Shown piece after piece: positions 23,862-35,344 of a DNA stretch of 64,000 nt. The stretch's first letter is position 1. The number at the start of each line of letters is the position of its first letter. A program made the position numbers and the translations under genes. This DNA comes from Euptelea pleiosperma (Eukaryota > Streptophyta > Magnoliopsida > Ranunculales > Eupteleaceae), in NCBI GenBank assembly GCA_035048495.1, contig CM068547.1, positions 26,109,913-26,173,912 on the forward strand, in the 5' to 3' direction. Under the pieces are notes generated by a model, which worked only from the letters and a program-made list of their open reading frames with translations, did not search any database and was not told where the DNA came from.

Positions 23862-25001
23862 AAACCAATCGGCTCATTTTCCAGGACCCCCAACTAAATC
23901 TTTTGAAGTTAAAAATCATTTTTTTAAACTTCTCAAGAAAAGATAAAACGTCAGAAAAAATGTTAGAATCCAATTCATGAAGTCAATCTTAATAAGCTCT
24001 AAACACTGATTTTTATTGAAGAGAATTAACTAACACTTAGTTCAATCTTTTGCTTTATTAAAAATATTAATTCTTTTAGACATTAGCGCAAGTCACAAAT
24101 CACTAGTAATCATAGATTCAAATATCAACAGAAATATCATCAAGTGTAAGTGATTTGAGTGTATCTGTGGTACCGAATAGGATTTCTGTAATAATTTTTC
24201 ATAAATATCAGAATCTGGAGGTATTCTTTATCCGATCATAAAATCCTCATTAGAGTTATTAAGGGATCTCACATGCTCTCATGTATACGGGTATTTATTG
24301 ATGGATAAGAATTTTTCTAGCAAATTGGCTATCTTTTATACTCTTTTTATTCTCTTTGAATATAGGTAGCTTTCATTCTCCATGTAGGTGGCCCTTTTCT
24401 GCAGCAATGAGAATCAGATTTCAATTACAAATGTGGCCATACAGATGGCATTCACTATGTGGCCATACAGAAAAACAGTTACTTTTGTGGAGGTAACTGT
24501 TTCCTTAGAATAATAACTCTCATTGGGAAGCCAACAGTCGACTATAGTGCAGTTTTAAAATCAATTGAAGGCGGGAACACTATTAATTTGAAGTTATAAT
24601 CAGTAGAGGTTTATTCCTAATTCCAATAATACAAGATTTCTCACATCTATCAAATCCATTCCCACAGAAATAATCAGTGTGCATGTGAATGTGAGATATA
24701 CTGTTTCAATAATCTTATAATGCATACAAGTAAAAATTGACCAATCATAATAATTAAAAGATATAATACACAGATTAGCAAAATTTTACTAACAGTTAAG
24801 TTCTTTTTCTTTGAATGTTCTCAAAAATTACTGCTTATCAAAATCGTATAATCAACTAATAATTTTAACATTCTTCTGAACAATTGATCTTTTGATTTTT
24901 GAAATATTTTCCATTTTTATTCTTCAAAACGAAGCAAAATAAAAAAATATCTCTAAAAAAAAATAAGAATGGAGAGCAAGAGGGAATAAAGAGCACACTA
25001 C
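23862..25001. other. F1-b spacer between gag and ORF2
   Basis: About 1.1 kb of AT-rich non-coding sequence, homologous to F1-c 43147-44290. This is where pol would lie in an autonomous copia element; I find no pol motif in it in any frame. Confidence 0.7.
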
Positions 25002-26599
25002 TCAGAGATAGGACATTATCGAACAATTTTCCTTCATAGAATCTTTCTTAACCCACACAGATGTGTTTTTTGTTGATAAATCAATTTTCTTAGGATCTTT
25101 CCTCTTTTGAGTTATATAACTCTGAGGTTGTTTGAATTTCTCAAGTGACTCAATCTCCTTGATTAATTCTCTAGACCTTTTCAGTAGGCTTTTCATCTTC
25201 CTAGATAGCACATCTAAATAATTTATCTCATAATGTGTCTTCATAGGAACTCTCTGACTTTTTCACAATCTGAGTGGTATTTACTATTTTTTCTAGAGGA
25301 TTTTGATGTCCTCTTCTCAACTTGTGATAGTCTCTAATCATATGACCCATATTTTTGCAGTACTTGCACTGACGATTGCTTTTGACAATTTTGATAGGGT
25401 CATTGATATGAGTGGGAATAGCTTGGGCTTTAACAAAAATCGTCTTGGATGAAGACCCTTTTTATTGATTGTTTTTGTAACCCAAACCTTGTTAGTCTCC
25501 ATACACTTTTCCTATACGAAGAATCTCATTAAGCTTTGCAGAGCTGGATGAGAATCCTGACACATCCCTCTTTGATTTAAGAAACTCATTCTCCAGGGAT
25601 TCCTAACATGTCATACAAGTTTGGAATTCACATTTCAGTGACTTGTTCCTTTTCAGCAGAGACTCATTCTCTTGCTTTAAATTAGTAATCAACACCTTTA
25701 ATTTTTCAGTGTCAATTACTAAGACTGCATTTTCAGAGTCAAGACATTTAACCCTGTCAGATAAAACTTTATTAGCCTTGATGAATTTTATCGATTCCTC
25801 ATACAGTTCTTTCATACCAACTGCCGAGTCATCCGAGTCCCCTTTATTAGAGTCTTCCGAACTCTCATCATCACTGTTCTTGGACTCTCCATGAGATCCA
25901 TATGGATTATTGAAATGAGCAACGAAAGCTGTATACTTATCAGTCTTTTCATTTCTATCTGAATTATCAGAATGATCTTCTGATTCTTCATCCCATGTGG
26001 CATTGAATGCTTTTGCCTTGCCCCTGTATTCTTCTTTGTTTGGGCACACATTAGCAAAGTGACCAAAACCCTTACATTTGAAATTTTGGGGTTCACTTGA
26101 GCGGCTTTCCCTAGGGTTCCTGTCACTTCTACTACCTTTCTCATGAGGCCTGGCATGTTCTATAGTTTTATCAAACTATTTATTGTTCTTGAACCTATCA
26201 TTTTTAAACGAAAGAACTTTTTGAATTTTTTCACGAATAATGCCATTTCTACTTCAGAGTCAACATCCGACTTAGAATCTTGAGCTTCAGAAACTTTAAG
26301 GGCAATACCTTTTGATTTCTTCGGCTGTCTCAAATTCATCTCATAAGTTTGTAGAGACCCAACTAGCTCATCAACTTTGAGAGAGTCAACGTCTTTGCTC
26401 TCCTCAATCGCAGTGACCTTAGCCTGAAATCTATTAGGTAAGGATCTCAAAATTTTTTTAACAACTTTGGATTCAGGAATGACCTCACCCAAGTTGTGTG
26501 CAGAGTTCACAATATCACTAAGTTAGGCATAGAACTCAGTGAAAGTATCATTCTCCTCCATTCTCATGGATTCGAACTTAGAAGTCAGCATTTAAAGTT

Positions 26600-26602
<3 letters not shown>
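25002..26602 (-). pseudogene. F1-b gag pseudogene, N-terminus missing
   Basis: Capsid-type protein remnant. From its N-terminal side: a UBN2-like segment (AHNLGEVIPESKVVKKILRS, ~26500), a first CCHC zinc knuckle CKGFGHFANVC (~26060), then MCPNKEEYRGKAKAFNATW with an acidic, serine-rich stretch (25603-26049). A coiled-coil-like region follows, then a second knuckle-like CKYCKNMGHMIRDY (~25360) in which the last cysteine is tyrosine. It ends with LEKFKQPQSYITQKR (25002-25244). It is broken by frameshifts and stops. Confidence 0.75.

Positions 26603-26603
<1 letters not shown>

Positions 26604-26631
<28 letters not shown>
26604..26631. repeat. (AT)n microsatellite
   Basis: A 28-bp AT run forms the left flank of the Mutator-like element; a shorter AT run (29311-29322) forms the right flank, consistent with insertion into, or duplication of, AT-repeat target sequence. 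Confidence 0.8.
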
Positions 26632-26635
<4 letters not shown>

Positions 26636-29309
26636 AATTACCCAAATAATTAACGTTTGCCATTTTTATGACCGAAAAGACAAATGACGATTTTGAAATA
26701 CCAAAAAAGAAACTATTACCAATTTTGCCGTTAAAAAGGCATCTGCAACGCCCGTACGCCGAAACATTTTTCACGCCTATTCCTGATCACAGCTCCGACG
26801 AAAATACAACTCTATGACAAAAAGCAACCATTGATTTTCATCACACAACTAGGTATCACGCCAAAAAGATATCGACGATTTTTTTGCGTCAAATCAAAAT
26901 TCCTTTTAAATCCTTTGAAAACCTGTTTAGCTTCACCATTAACATTTTCCTTTAAAAGAATGAGCTCTGCAACTTTGATTAATTCGCTCTCCAACTCGAA
27001 GGAACTCAAAGAAGGTATAAAAGTTAGCTTTTTATCTCTCATTTTCTACCATCTTTTTGCTCATTTTCTCATTCTTATATTTCTTTTGTTTCTCTTTTTT
27101 AGTTGTCTATAACTATCTACAGTTTGACGACTATGTCATCTATTTTTTACTTTTTTGTCATCTATTTTATTCTTTTCTATCATCTGTTTTCTCATTTTCT
27201 ATCATCTATTTTCTCATTTTCTATAATTTATTTTTTCCATTTCTGTCATCTGTTTTATCTTTTTCTATAATTTATTTTCTCTTTTTTTATCATTTATTTT
27301 CTTCATTTCTATTATCTGTTTCTCCTTTTCTGTCATTCTATTTTCTCCTTTTCAAACCATTCATTTTCCTTTTTTAAAAGGATGTCGTGAATACAAATGT
27401 GGTGCAAAAATTGGGAATGGGTGGAATGGGAAGAGTTGATGAAAATTAATGATTGGATGCTGTAAGTAATGCAAGACCGATAAGAAATCTAGTGGTACAG
27501 AAGCCTCATCAAGTTGAAATGTTCACCAAACACGTACTTGTACTTGTATACGAATGTCATGTAGTATTAAGTTTTAGCTTAGAATTTTTTTTGTAAATAT
27601 AGTCATTGTAAAGAAATAAGCTGCCTAAAGTATAACCACAACTTGTCATCTATTATAATAATAAATGTCATTAATTCATATGGATTTTTTCAATCCATTT
27701 CTCCTTTTATTTGGTTTGTCTATTGTTTTATTTCATCAAATACTAGTTTAGGACGTTTTTTACTGTTTAAAACAAGCCGACTCATTTGTTTTCTCCAATT
27801 CTATCATCTGTTTTCTCTTTTTTGTCATCTATTTTGTCAATTTCTATCATATATTTTCTCCATTTTTGTCATATATTTTCTCCTTCTCCATCATCTTTTT
27901 CTCTTTTCTCCTTTTCCAACATCTGTTTTCTTATTTTCTATCATCTATTTTCTCTTTTTTAAATCCTTCTTTTCTCCTTTTAGAATGGATAGTTTCTACA
28001 CCGATTATTATAGATACAAATGTGGTGCAGAAATTGGGAATTGGTGGAATGGGAAAGGGTTGGGTGATGGGGCATGCAAGGCTGTTAAAACGGCCTTGAC
28101 ACAATCTTAATGGAGATAAATAAATATAACTCGAAGTGATGCAAGACTGAAAAGTTCACCAAACATGCTTAAGAGGAAGTTTTTTCCAAGTACGAAGAGA
28201 AAAATTGAATTTGAGAAGAGTAACCCCCTATAATTCAAAAAGGAAAACGATACTCCAAAGAGGGTGAATCCTAATGTAACGATAAGCGTAGTTGAACACA
28301 CGTACTTGTACTTCTATACGAATGTTGTGTATTATTAACTCGTCATCTGTTATAACTTCTCATTAGTTCATATATATCTCGTCGATTGTTATAACCACAA
28401 TAGTCATTGGTTCAAATAGGTTGTTATAACCAAAACTTGTCATTGATTTTCTTGTTTTATATTATTTGACATCAGTTCATATAGAACTTGTCATCCACGT
28501 ATACAGATCTTATCATCTGTTATATCCACATGCAACTGTAATCGCTTTGTTCAGCATGGATATATAAATAGCAAGGGACACTGAGTTATTTTCCTAAAAA
28601 CCTACCAAAAATACGAAGATTAAGGGAAATTACTTAAATTATGAATTTTTTTTTACAAAAAGATTCTGGGATTCTAAAAAAAAATACACTAACTTAATAC
28701 ATCATTCGTTGTCCCTTGTAAAATATCATTCAAGGATAAGACAAAAATATGGTATCTCTTCTGGCTTTCGCTAACACAAGTCTTGCGGTTATGTTATCTT
28801 CTTCTATAGTTCGAGCAAAACCTTGTTTGAACAGTAGAACCAAAATCCAATCAAATAAACCTCATTTAACTTTAAGATCCATGAGATTATTGCAAAAAAT
28901 ATTAAATACAAAACAATGCATTCCTACGTTATATGATGACTCTTTACTGTCTATATGCGAATGTTAGTGAAAGAGACAGCCTGTAATGTTTTTTTCCAAT
29001 ACAATAGAGGAATTAAGAATGAATGATAAGAGAGAAAAAGAAGAATCTTGGAGAAGAATAACGATGATTTGCGGGAGGAAGAATTAATGAAGAAGAAAGC
29101 TTTACATGTGAAAAATGGAAAAGAAAGCGTAAAGGGGAAGCTTTTGTGAGAAGAAGAAAAGAGACACGAAGAAGATATGGTTTTGTCATTTGAAGTGTAC
29201 TTTTTTTACTTTTTTGTGCCCAAATTGACAATGTATGTGGAAATGGTGGGAAAGTTTTTGTCTTTTCGGTAATACAAATTGCAAACGTTAATTATTTGAG
29301 AAATTTCGC
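26632..29309. mobile_element. Mutator-like (MULE) non-autonomous element
   Basis: A 2,678-bp element with ~55-bp terminal inverted repeats. Both ends carry CAAATAATTAACGTTTGC, then a TTTTTAT/TTTGTAT stretch, then ACCGAAAAGACAAA. The AT-repeat flanks on each side can supply a 9-bp duplication. No transposase motif is visible. The interior has TCTATCATCTGTTTTCTC-type arrays (27060-27360 and 27790-27960). It also has two copies of an AATGTGGTGCA...GGTGGAATGGG block (27396 and 28017) and two copies of CACGTACTTGTACTT (27527 and 28299), so a ~620-770-bp unit is duplicated. Near 29010-29230 the minus strand has a CT-rich, leader-like stretch that may be captured host DNA. Confidence 0.7.
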
Positions 29310-29339
29310 TATATATATATATGGGTTGGTTGCCAGCAT

Positions 29340-29754
29340 GGTTTAAAAAACGGTCATTTTAACGGTTTTAACGGTCGTTAATTTAAATGGTAACGCTCCA
29401 AGCCCGTTACTGTAAAAATCGTTAAGACCGTTTTTGACTCTTTGAATTTAACGGCCGTTTTTTCCGTGTTAAGTCCCATTAAAATCGTTTAAGAGCCGTT
29501 AAATTCTGAAAAATTTTGTGGAAAAAAAATCCGTTAAATCAGTTATTTTTCTGTTAAATTCAATTTTTTTTTCCTATTTTGAAATTTTCAATTTCAAAAT
29601 TTGAATTTCAGCACCTTTTTTCTGGTTTTTTTTTGTTAAATTCCGTTAAAATCTGTTAAATTCCATTTTTTTCTATTTTTGCCCCTGGCCATTTTTCTGT
29701 TTTAACGGTAACGCCCCCAGTCCGTTATGCTGTTAAAACGGCCTTCTTTAAACC
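29340..29754. mobile_element. AACGG-rich MITE with a 14-bp flanking repeat
   Basis: A 415-bp element beginning GGTTTAAA and ending TTTAAACC, with AACGG-rich arms pointing inward. TTGGTTGCCAGCAT lies on both sides (29326-29339 and 29755-29768). The last TTGG also follows TTTAAACC at 304-315, so the true duplication could be shorter (8-9 bp, GCCAGCAT), which would fit a Mutator-type MITE. Related sequences lie at 1-311, about 13255-13395 and 51207-51522. Confidence 0.7.
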
Positions 29755-29768
29755 TTGGTTGCCAGCAT

Positions 29769-30230
29769 TCGTCTTTGCTTCAATTGCATGACGTCCGTGC
29801 AACTCACCAGATACTTTTCTAGCATTCCTCTTCCAAAAAACTTTTTGACTAGTCTTAATCCGTCACTAATATTTTTTTACTCTGGCTGTTGATGGGTACG
29901 TGTTGGGTGGAGAGCGTGGAGAGCCCCATGAGATCAATTGATGGCAATAGAAGAAGTTTTTTATAGACCCAATCAGCTGCTGCCATCGGTAGATTCTGTA
30001 CATGTCCGAGTACTCCTAGTGACCTCATCCGTAAGTTCTCCCTAGGTCCGGACTGCTGATAGGCGTCGGGATTCACACCTAATAACTTTCACTGACCATC
30101 CAAGGGTCAAAGCGTAAGGACGATGATAATAAAGTATGGTCCTGAGGACGATGCTATCATTTTCCTCCATTATAAGAAGGGAATTTACGAGTGATAAGCA
30201 TAGATTATCAAATCCTCAGACTCAAAAGTT
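29769..30230. other. Upstream region of the 30231 ORF
   Basis: Genic-looking mixed composition without repeats that I recognise. No TATA box can be placed with confidence. The sequence just before the ATG is TCAAAAGTTATGGC, with G at -3 and G at +4, a favourable plant start context. Confidence 0.35.
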
Positions 30231-30743
30231 ATGGCAAGGCATCTGAATCAGAGCAGCCGATCTCGCGGTCGCCCTCAGCGGAGAAAGAAGAGGGACATCG
30301 TCCTGAGATGGGCGCTCGCGCCTGTGTTGGATCTGCTGGCCTTGAGATACCAAGGCAAGGATGAGAATCCGTTTGATAATCATCCCTACTTGATGACCCT
30401 CTGCGTCCTCGGCCTGCTCGTCTTCTTCTTCTTCTTAATGAAACTTCCTACTAGCATCTTTCCCGTCAAGGCCGCACGTTTTCTTGACAACGCCCGGTTT
30501 TTCTCTGGGTCACTGGCTGTAGCTCTGTTAGGCTCACTTCTTCTACCACGACCACTCTACTGGGCCGCCTACCTCATCGTCTGCGCAAAGCCGCTGGTCC
30601 ACTTCTTTAAACGCTTTCTCCGATGGCTTCACCGCACCACAGCCATGCAGGCCGTCCTTGCCATGCTTGTTCGCCTCACCATTCCATCTACCCCCAGTCC
30701 CCCGAATAATAGAGACTCTACACTGTTAATAGAAGTAGTTTAA
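30231..30743 (+). CDS. Unknown small membrane protein, 170 aa
   Basis: I do not recognise the family. The frame is intact from ATG to TAA, with codon use and GC content unlike the surrounding AT-rich repeats. The N-terminus (residues 1-21) is strongly basic (RSRGRPQRRKKR). A conserved-looking ENPFDNHPYLMT motif (45-56) leads into a hydrophobic segment with five phenylalanines in a row (about 53-72). Further hydrophobic segments lie at about 92-106 and 109-119, with an amphipathic basic stretch (FKRFLRWLHR, 126-135) and another at 139-151. This suggests a small protein with two to four membrane segments and a positive N-terminus facing the cytosol. A decayed copy at 62555-62835 shows that the core is a real coding unit. 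No intron is evident. It could be a single-exon gene or a retained gene fragment. Confidence 0.6.
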   Translation: MARHLNQSSRSRGRPQRRKKRDIVLRWALAPVLDLLALRYQGKDENPFDNHPYLMTLCVLGLLVFFFFLMKLPTSIFPVKAARFLDNARFFSGSLAVALLGSLLLPRPLYWAAYLIVCAKPLVHFFKRFLRWLHRTTAMQAVLAMLVRLTIPSTPSPPNNRDSTLLIEVV

Positions 30744-31289
30744 TTTGCTGAGTTTACTCGGTTTGTTGTTAACCCGTTCCGAATCAAGACGTCGTTAGGA
30801 AACCGGAAAATAATTATTAGAAAGAAGAATCCGCTTGACCCGGGGGTGTGATGCAAAAGTGATTTGGATCGATGAATCTTCTCTTTCGTCTTTTTCTTCT
30901 ACCTGTGTCACTTTTTTTTTAATTTTTAATGATAGTTTAATACTGAGGAAAAACTGTAGCATCACCATCTCTTGGAAGTTGGAACAAACCGTTGGATGCC
31001 CTTCAAGACGTTTGTGGTGTAAATCCAGAGGATCATCCCCAGCCATCCTCAGATGATGGTATCGTTTTCCGGTAGGTTTTGTGTTTGGGCCGTGTTACCA
31101 TAGTGACCTTTATCCCAACGTCCAGATCGCTAGTGGATCACGTGGTTCACATCACCACACAAATCTCCAAGAACATCTAACGATTTGAGTGTCCTTCGAT
31201 GATACCATTTTCTTTTGGGACCATCATCCCTAGCCCTAGGTCCATACAGTTGATGGTCCTGGAGATTCACACGACACAAATCTTCTATG
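30744..31289. other. 3' flank of the 30231 ORF
   Basis: No further coding region is seen. GATGATGGTATCGTTTT (~31051) faces CGATGATACCATTTTC (~31197), so an old small inverted-repeat element may lie at about 31010-31260. Confidence 0.3.
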
Positions 31290-31839
31290 ATTGTTGTGGA
31301 GGGTAAGAACGGGTTTGCCGTCCGATCTCCGATCCTCCCTCCACAAGCAATCAGCGTATATTAATTAACTCATCAATATGATAAAATCAAAGCAATAAAT
31401 GAAAAACACAACACAAACTTACGTGGTTCGTCGCCGGGACTCTTGCCGGCAACTACGTCCACGGGAAGCCGGTCTCCGGCCAATTTCCTTATCAAAATCT
31501 TCAGATTACATCACTTTAACTTCTCTCTCTAACTTCTTTATCTATATATTTTCTTCCTCTCTCTAGCTTCAGTCACCCAAAAGCCGATCTCTTTTCCTTC
31601 TCCATACCCTTTCCTTTATAGGGCTCCTCATGTGACATGTGTCGACGCAAGAGGAATTTTAGGGTTTAGGGAGCGATATAGTGCTTCGCGGTGTATCCTT
31701 CCAATATAATGACGATCTGTCAATTTATGTACCCACAATAGCCCCCTCTCGAAGGTGGAGTTCGACCCAAAAACGACGGTCCGCCTCCGAGAAGATAAAT
31801 TAGTGCTCAATCTCCTTTGTCTTTGTCATAATCAAGAAT

Positions 31840-32110
31840 GATGTCATATCTGAGCTGATGTTTGAAAATAATACTGTGATAACCGATATACAAGAATAAC
31901 GCCATAACTGTGATAGTCGATATTTTGAGAATAACGTCATAATTACGATAGCTGATATCTGAGAATAATGTCATAACTGTGATAGTCGAGATCTGAGAAT
32001 AATACTGTGATAACCGACATACAAGAATAACGCCATAACTGCGATAGCCGATATTTGAGAATAACGTCATAACTGCGATAGTCGATATCTGAGAATAATG
32101 TCATAACTGC
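31840..32110. repeat. ~35-50-bp minisatellite
   Basis: About seven degenerate units of the form GATAGTCGATATCTGAGAATAA followed by (C/T)GTCATAACTGC or a close variant. Confidence 0.7.
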
Positions 32111-32118
32111 GATAGTTA

Positions 32119-32785
32119 AATGCGCATCCTAGAGGTCGTAGCCAGAGAGTACTTGGGCCCCACAACCCGAAGGAAGTGGAGGCCTCTCAGCTACCTCATA
32201 GAAGTTGGCCTTCAAATGCGCATCCTAGAGGTTGCGGCCAGAGAGTACTTGGGCCCCATAACCTGAAGGAAGTGGGGGCATCTCGGCTACCTCATAGGAA
32301 GTTGGCCTTCAAATGCGCATCCTAGAGGTCACGGCCAGAGAGTACTTGGGCCCCACAACCCGAAGGAAGTGGAGGCCTCTCAGCTACCTCATAGGAAGTT
32401 GGCCTTCAAATGCGCATCGTAGAGGTCACGGCCAGAGAGTACTTGGGCTCCACAACCTGAAGGAAGTGGGGGCCTCTTGCTACCTCATAAGAAGTTGGTC
32501 TTCAAATGCGCATCCTAGAGGTCGCGGCCAGAAAGTACTTGGGCCCCACAACCCGAAGGGAGTGAGGGCCTCTCGGCTACCTCATAGGAAGTTGGCCTTC
32601 AAATGCACATCCTAGAGGTCGCGGCCAGAGAGTACTTGGGCCCCACAACCTATAGGAAGTGGGGGCCTCTCGACTACCTCATAGGAAGTTGGCTTTCAAA
32701 TCTTAGAGGTCGCGGCCAGAAAGTACGTGGGCCCCACAACCCGAAGGAAGTGGGGGCCTCTCGACTACCTCTAGGAAGTTTCTCG
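32119..32785. repeat. 97-bp minisatellite, seven copies
   Basis: The word AGAGGT starts at 32131, 32227, 32324, 32421, 32517, 32614 and 32705, so units are 91-97 bp. Each holds GAGAGTACTTGGGCCCCACA and GGCCTTCAAATGCGCATC with few changes. The plus-strand ORFs through it only reflect the repeat. Confidence 0.9.
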
Positions 32786-32790
32786 CCGAG

Positions 32791-32910
32791 TGCAATCCCT
32801 TTAACTGAGATTTGTTAGACTTTCTCGCCAAGCGCAATCCCTTTTACTGAGATTGGCTGGACTTTCTCGCCAAGCGCAATCCCTTTAATTGAGATTGGCT
32901 GGACTTTTCA
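32791..32910. repeat. ~50-bp minisatellite, about three copies
   Basis: Units begin TTTCTCGCC(A/G)AG(C/T)GCAATC and end in GAGATTGGCTGGAC or GAGATTTGTTAGAC. Confidence 0.75.
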
Positions 32911-34507
32911 TTGGCCGAGCATGATTTCCTTTCTAGAGACGGCTGGTATACTTCAATATACTTCATATGCTTAATATACTTCAGTAAATTTCAATATATT
33001 TAACATGCTTTCAATATACTATATGTTTCAAATATACTAACATGCTTCAAATAGAATGAAATTTCATTTAATCAAGGTCTCATGGTCTCAGGGGAGCTTG
33101 GGCTCCACTATTCCTCTTGTCTACCTTTTTCTAATCAAGCCCCCAAGTCGGGGGGTTGGGCTTGCGTCAATTTTGCCAAGCCCCCAAGTGTGATAGCTTG
33201 GTTTACAAAATAATTTTTGATCAAATCATGCTCGGGGGGGCCTATTACATGGTCGACAAAGTTAGTCTCATAATCAGTCCAAGCCCTAAGGCCTCATGAA
33301 AATAATTGGGCCAATCATAGCCCCAAATCAAATATAATTTTGGCCCATAGAGTCTAGGCTGGTATGGGCTCTCCTGTGCAAGCGTCAAATATGTTACATT
33401 CTTTTGGGTCTCCTAACCCATGACTGATTGATCCATATAGTCTATGTCATGAGGGGGGTCAATCAAGCTTTTAATGGTCCGACTACATGGCCCACAAAAT
33501 CTACAATGCAAATAGGGTCAGCCTAGGCCATTGATATCAATTGGCCCCTTAAAAGTCTATGTTCATATAGATCATCTAAGCTCTTTTGAGCTTACTATGC
33601 TCGGGTGGGCTGACTACATGGCCCACCATGATAATCTTACATATGGGCCTATCTAGGCCCTCAAGGGTGGTCTCAATATAGATTGGTCTGGATCAACATT
33701 ATGTTTGATCCAAGCATTCTTGGATAATCTACTAGAATGGGCCAATTCCATGGCCCACCAATTTTATCCTCTTCATGGGTCAATTCGGGCTTGCTCATTT
33801 GGGCCGATTGGACCCCATGTCTGTTGGGTCTCATAAAAATTAGTTTCACACTTGATCTATTAATAACCGGGCCGCTTTGAGGCCAAAATCGTGCTTTGGT
33901 GCTCTTGTGTGTTACATATAACCAATGTATATAAATGGGTGGTGTGTGCACCGTATGGTACCACACGTGGGATCATCCCAAACCCCTCCTCTGCTCCTGG
34001 AGAGGAGGGTAAGAATGGGTTTGCCGTCCGATCTCCGATCCTCCCTCCACAAGCAATCAGCGTATATTAATTAACTCATCAATATGATAAAATCAAAGCA
34101 ATAAATGAAAAACACAACAGAAACTTACGTGGTTCATCGCCGGGACTCTTGTCGTCGATTACGTCCACAGGAAGCCGGTCGCCGGCCAATTTTCTTATCA
34201 AAATCTTCAGGTTACATCTCTCTAACTTCTCTTACATATTTTCTCTCTCTAACTTCTCTCTCTATATATTTTCTTCCTCTCTCTAGCTTCATTCACCTAA
34301 AAGTCGATCCCTTTTCCTTCTCCATACCCTTTCCTTTATAGGGCTCCTCATGTGACATGTGTCATCGCAAGAGGAATTTTAGGATTTAGGGGAGCGATAT
34401 AGTGCTTCGCAGTGTATCCTTCCAATATAATGATGATTTGTCAATTTATGTACCCACAATTGTCCAATGGTCTAGACCCAGGGACGAAGATGCCACACAT
34501 CTTGATG

Positions 34508-34619
34508 TATTCTGCAATCTATTCTGATTAGATCAAACGACGAAAAGAAATATACCACAGAGGTATATTCGATTTGAGTCGGTTGTGATGATCTTTTATC
34601 AAACAACTAAGGCATGCCA
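34508..34619 (+). repeat. F1 LTR fragment
   Basis: About 110 bp (TATTCTGCAATCTATTCTGA to AACAACTAAGGCATGCCA) match the region of F1-c 38210-38320, near the 3' end of the F1 LTR. No boundaries or duplications are visible, so it is a broken remnant. Confidence 0.7.
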
Positions 34620-35344
34620 CTTATTCCAAAAGGCCCTTACAATCACATACATGCAACACACGTGTGGCTTACTAGTTGTTATAAAGGAAATGATACTGTC
34701 AACTAAGGACGACTGCCATCCCTGCTAATAGGTAGTTTTCGAAATTTATGTGGGGTTAATCGAAAATAACATATTTGTGCACCCTAATATTCGTATGTGT
34801 CTGGCACGCATTTGCCTGTGCCAAATATTTAGCTGGGCCAGCAAATTTGCCCACCGCGGTGGGAAAAAAATTGATCACCTCTCACCCTGAGTAAATATTT
34901 TCACACCAAATAAGTCTTGGTGGGAAAATCATTATTTTTGATAAAATTGAGTTTTTTAATATATAAAAGGATAAAAATGAGCCCGCGCATTTGCATCCGG
35001 TGACCTAATATGTGGGTCCCACACTTACCTAACCCATATTTGACTTACTTTGATATGTGGGACCCACACAAATTGAAAGAAAATGAAGGTAGCTAATACA
35101 TGAACCAAACCTTGTTAAATATTGATATGCACAAATATTTAGCCAAGATATTCTAAAAATTTGCCGTTAGAATTCTTTTTCTCACGAACCAAATAGGCCC
35201 TAAGAAAAAAAAAATCTCAAGGACCATTAGTGGTTTGGACCTAATGACAACCTAGGGACAATGGCCTACCTAGGATGATGATTGATGACAACACTTGTTA
35301 AAAGTACATGCAACAAAATTAACAGTGGGTATTGCCCATGGATG
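34620..35344. other. Spacer with a possible MITE end
   Basis: AT-rich sequence. AACCAAATAGGCCC near 35180 looks like the end of a Harbinger-type MITE, but no partner end was found. No gene is seen. Confidence 0.3.

Larger units (their letters stand above)
19928..26602 (-). mobile_element. F1-b: pol-less LTR retrotransposon, 5' end missing
   Basis: A minus-strand copy of family F1. From its 3' side: LTR (19928-21566), polypurine tract, ORF2 (about 22160-23500), a spacer with an AATCGATT cluster (23641-23826) and gag (25002-26602). Sequence homologous to F1-c stops abruptly inside the gag N-terminus at 26602, next to an AT microsatellite and a Mutator-like element; the 5' LTR is absent. No protease, integrase, reverse transcriptase or RNase H is present between gag and ORF2, as in F1-c. 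Confidence 0.85.
31295..34458 (-). mobile_element. Complete non-autonomous LTR element full of minisatellites
   Basis: Two LTRs (31295-31737, 443 bp; 34001-34458, 458 bp) enclose 2.26 kb. The whole lies between ATTGT duplications (31290-31294 and 34459-34463). Minus orientation is inferred because a purine tract (GAGAGGGGGCTAT on the minus strand, 31738-31750) directly precedes the LTR start TGTGGGTACAT. No gag or pol motif is found. The interior consists largely of three tandem arrays (31840-32110, 32119-32785, 32791-32910) plus degenerate repeats containing ACTACATGGCCCAC. It is a LARD/TRIM-like passenger that must use another element's enzymes. Confidence 0.85.

Noticed and set aside
27057..28110. 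Phe/Ser/Leu-rich ORFs suggesting membrane proteins
   Set aside because: They translate TCTATCATCTGTTTTCTC-type repeats inside the Mutator-like element; the hydrophobicity comes from the repeat.
28749..28967. 72-codon plus-strand ORF in the Mutator-like element
   Set aside because: No recognisable domain and no support from a second copy; it may be captured DNA but cannot be called a gene.
32313..32818. Plus-strand ORFs with internal repeats
   Set aside because: The period equals the 97-bp minisatellite; there is no start context, no domain and no continuation outside the array.
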